Shown here piece after piece: positions 60,881 through 64,000 of a stretch of DNA of 64,000 nt. Made by a program: the position numbers and the translations under genes. Numbering within the stretch: the stretch's first letter is position 1; the number at the start of each line of letters is the position of its first letter. A model generated the notes under the pieces. That model made no database searches, was not told the DNA's origin, and saw only the letters and a list, made by a program, of their open reading frames with translations. The stretch comes from Streblospio benedicti (lineage: Eukaryota > Annelida > Polychaeta > Spionida > Spionidae), in NCBI GenBank assembly GCA_019095985.1, contig CM032666.1, positions 42,907,346 to 42,971,345 on the forward strand. The letters run 5' to 3'.

Positions 60881-61190
60881 AACAGGGGTCATCGGGTCAA
60901 AATTTCATAAAATTGCATATATCTCGATTAATAACAAATTTAGAGTAAAAACTTGTATTGACTTTAGATAGGAACATGTGTATGTGGAATCCAAATAAAA
61001 CATCAGATTTGACCTTTGACCTCTCCTTCAAGGTCAAACAGGGGTCATCGTGGTCAAAATTTAATAAAATTGCATTTATCTCGATTAATAACAATTTTAG
61101 AGTAACAACTTTCATTGACTTTAGATAGAACATGTGTATGTGGAATCCAAATTAAACATCACATTTGACCTTGACCTCTCCTTCAAGGTT
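60881..61190. repeat. Tandem duplication, unit about 152 bp
   Basis: Two units share GTCAAACAGGGGTCATCG, ATCTCGATTAATAACAA, GAACATGTGTATGTGGAATC and TGACCTCTCCTTCAAGGT, at roughly 93 percent identity. No coding content. Confidence 0.9.
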
Positions 61191-61437
61191 ACATTAGTAG
61201 GTCAATTTCAGGAACTTTGTTCATTTTTGAGTTTATAAAAGAAATGAGTAGCTTTAAACATTTTATTTGTTTATTGACATAAGCATTTGTATTCTAGATT
61301 GGGATTATTTTTACGTTTTATTTTGATTAATACTTTATTAACTAATTATGCAAAAATATACAGACTGAATTAATATGATGGTAAATGCCATGGTTATCTC
61401 AGAGAATGCTACAGCCAATTCTAAAATCTCAAATATT
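61191..61437. other. Sequence left of the gap, not copia-like
   Basis: The gap-side frame (LELAVAFSEITMAF on the minus strand) does not resemble the expected copia continuation, so the element is shortened in or near the gap, or the gap joins non-adjacent pieces. No LTR was recognised. Confidence 0.4.
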
Positions 61438-61537
61438 NNNNNNNNNNNNNNNNNNNNNNNNNNNNNNNNNNNNNNNNNNNNNNNNNNNNNNNNNNNNNNN
61501 NNNNNNNNNNNNNNNNNNNNNNNNNNNNNNNNNNNNN

Positions 61538-64000
61538 TATACATACATGGATCTACTTGACTCCTGAGAAAACCAATTTGTTCCAAATAGTCATTTAACA
61601 TGGAGTTCCAGTTTCTCCCACTTTGTTTTAGACCATACAATGACTTATTTAGTTTGTAGCCTAAATCAATATCATTGTTCGAAATATCGAAACCTGGTAT
61701 TTTACTCATATATACATCATGTTCTAAATCAGCGTTTAAGTACGCACTTTTCACATCCATTTGATGAACATACATATTCTGTTGGACACAAACATTTACA
61801 AGAGTACGAATCGTGGTAAATTTGGCAGTAGGAGAATAAGTCTCATCAAAATTAATGCCTCTAGTTTGACTATAACCCTTGGCCACTAATCTGGCTTTGT
61901 ACAGTTTCCCCTCATTACCATCCTTAACACTATAAACCCACTTTGCCCCCACTGGCTTGATGCCTTTAGGCAGTTTCGTGACTGTAAATGTTTTATTTTC
62001 ATTTAGAGCGTCCATCTCATTTTTCATAGCTTGTTCCCACAACACTGAATCAGTTGAACTTACAGCCTCCTCATAAGTTTGAGGTACATTATTACACACA
62101 TTATATACATAGTCTATGTAACAACCATTCACTTCATCATCAAATGAATCACTATCATCAAGTTTATAACCTTCCAAATGTTTTGGTTTTGATCGAACCC
62201 TTTTTGGATATCGCCCATTTACATCATTTACATTAAGTTCACCAACATCCACATTTGGTTCAATAGCATTTGCATTTGGTAATTCTACATTAACATGATC
62301 ATCATTTCTTTCCACTTCCACATTATTTGGATTTAAATCAAACATATCATTTTCATTAACATCTAAACAAACATTCCCTTCACAATTTGAGTCTACATTT
62401 TTACTCGGCATTTGACCTGTAAATTTGACACACCTAGATCTCTTGACTACATCATCAGTAGGCAAATACAAAAAATATGCCGGGCTATTCTTATCATACC
62501 CTAAAAAAATAGCCTTTTGGCCGCGAGAATCTAGTTTTCTCTTATCATCTACATAGTAATAACAAATTGACCCAAACACTTGAACCTTAGATAAGTCAGG
62601 TCTTTTACCAGAAAGCGCCTCGGCAGGAGTAAGGCCTAACCTTTTATTGTAACACCTATTTCTGGTAAAATTTGATGCCAGTACGGCATAGTGCCAGAAC
62701 GCTTTGTTCATTTCTGATTCTATTAAGAGACACCTGGCAGTATTGAACAATGTACGCCAATTTCTTTCCGCAGTGCCGTTTTGGTGCGGCGAATACGGTG
62801 ACGACCGTTCATGACGTATCTTGTGCCTCAAAAACAATTTTTCAACTTTATCATTCACATATTCCGTACCATTATCGGTGCGCATACATTTCACATCCCC
62901 ATAAGGAGCTACATCAGCTAAAAACTTCTGAATCGCTATATGTACATCAGATTTATTTTTAACAAAATACACAAATGAACACCCTGAGTAGTCATCTACA
63001 AAGTTTACAACATATTTGTAACCATCTCTACACTCTGGTCCAATTGGGCCAGCAACATCACTATGCACAAGTAACAACGGCTGATCAGCCTTCTTATCTG
63101 GAACCTTATTCACAAACTTTGACATTTTGCCTTGCACACAAGTTTCACACTTAAAATTTTTATCTCCACTTATGGACATATTTCTAGTGACATTTTGCAA
63201 TTTAAGTAAATCCTCTATGTTACAATGTCCCATTGCCCTATGCCAATCTCCGACAGACCTTTGTTTATTGTTCACAAGAGCATACAGGTAGTACAGTCGC
63301 CCCTTCTTCTTAATCGGGAAGGTAGTATCTCCTGCCTTTAGCACTGCAGACTGTTGGGAAAAGTTCACAATTGCTCCATTTGCTGTCGCTGCTTGTACAG
63401 AGAAAATATCTTTCTTGTACGATGGGATGTAAAGAGCATTTTCCAAGTACACACTTTTAACCTGTCCACTTTCGTCTGTTACTTGGATCTTTGCTTTGCC
63501 CTTGCCTTTCACTACTCCTGTGGATCGTGACCCGTCTGCCAATTCTATCACGTGCCCTGACGAATCAAAATTTGAATCCCATTGCACAAATTTCTTTTCA
63601 TCATTTACTATATGAGCTGTCGCTCCACAGTCCACCATAGTACACATCATGTCTTCATCTACTTTTTCAGACACTTCTAGTTCATTTAGCACACTTACTT
63701 TGAACACAACTTCTTCACATTGTTGCTCGACACTAGCCACTTGGTCACCTTTTTTCTTGCAATATGCTGTGTCGTGGGTTTTGCTTTTACAGTTCTCACA
63801 CCACCGCGGTTTCTTCTTTTTACAATCCGCAACTTTGTGGCCCCTTTGTTTGCAGCAGAAACACACAATATGCTTATCTTTGTCGGCTGCCTTCATTACA
63901 CTGTTCATAGAACCGACACTATGCGGTTTCAAATGATCTTCATATTCACGCAACGCTTTTCTGAAGTCAGCTAACGAATATTCCTTTTCACTCTGAGTCA
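61538..64000 (-). mobile_element. Copia (Ty1/copia) LTR retrotransposon, continues beyond right edge
   Basis: One long minus-strand frame holds, in order, the end of gag with a zinc knuckle (CFCCKQRGHKVADC), protease (VDCGATAHI), the integrase finger (HRAMGH...CETCVQGK) and core (HSDVAGPIG, RTDNGTEY, HQNGTAERNWR), and reverse transcriptase (KARLVAKGYSQ, QMDVKSAYLNADL, SLYGLKQSGRNW). This is Pseudoviridae order, with integrase before reverse transcriptase. The visible part looks whole up to the assembly gap at 61438-61537. The rest of reverse transcriptase, RNase H and an LTR are not seen on the far side, and the 5' end is off the window. It looks fairly young because the frame is long and open. 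Confidence 0.93.

Noticed and set aside
63649-63974. Plus-strand frames within the copia region
   Set aside because: Antisense shadows of the long minus-strand copia frame.

Overview
The window is nuclear DNA of a metazoan, most likely a marine invertebrate. It is AT-rich, has intron-containing genes with GT-AG junctions, and is heavily loaded with mobile elements: Penelope-like, LINE, Ty3/gypsy, copia, Helitron, CAGGG-ended and TA- or TTAA-target elements. I cannot name the phylum. Three runs of exactly 100 N (13445-13544, 42325-42424, 61438-61537) show it is a scaffold assembly.

Layout. 1-6085: minus-strand peroxisomal acyl-CoA oxidase (ACOX1-like), 11 coding exons, 3' end off the left edge, with several foldback repeats. 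6086-6538: a compact divergent promoter shared with FBXO11. 6539-13136: plus-strand FBXO11, one short first exon and one 2.5-kb exon carrying the rest; its 4-kb intron holds two CAGGG-ended elements. 13137-15417: 3' flank with a LINE scrap, a gap and a foldback. 15418-57177 and onward: a plus-strand gene of more than 41 kb encoding EGF modules, then a laminin-G/pentraxin-like jelly roll, then a segment that looks like a C-type lectin fold. I cannot match it to a named gene. Its introns contain most of the mobile DNA in the window: Penelope-like fragments, a whole-looking Ty3/gypsy fossil (24.1-29.3 kb), a non-autonomous Helitron with a nested LINE (31.5-33.4 kb), LINEs at 35-36.6 kb and 51-52.9 kb, and a reduced gypsy copy near 38-39.4 kb. 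57741-58730 is an element with TTAA on both sides, and 61.5 kb to the right edge is a minus-strand copia fossil that continues outside.

The most unusual part is 47.06-50.42 kb. A minus-strand intron-containing gene with the motif order of a FEN1/XPG-type nuclease and a C-terminal CXC cysteine cluster lies between diverged inverted repeats of about 284 bp. Each repeat carries two AAAATGGCCGCC motifs at mirrored spacing (175 and 174 bp). I read this as a candidate TIR-bounded mobile element carrying a flap-nuclease-like protein. The inverted repeats are seen directly, the nuclease call rests on motifs, and mobility is inference.

Genes in the window do not form a pathway. ACOX1 (peroxisomal beta-oxidation) and FBXO11 (SCF ubiquitin ligase) are linked only by the divergent promoter; the long gene is probably extracellular.
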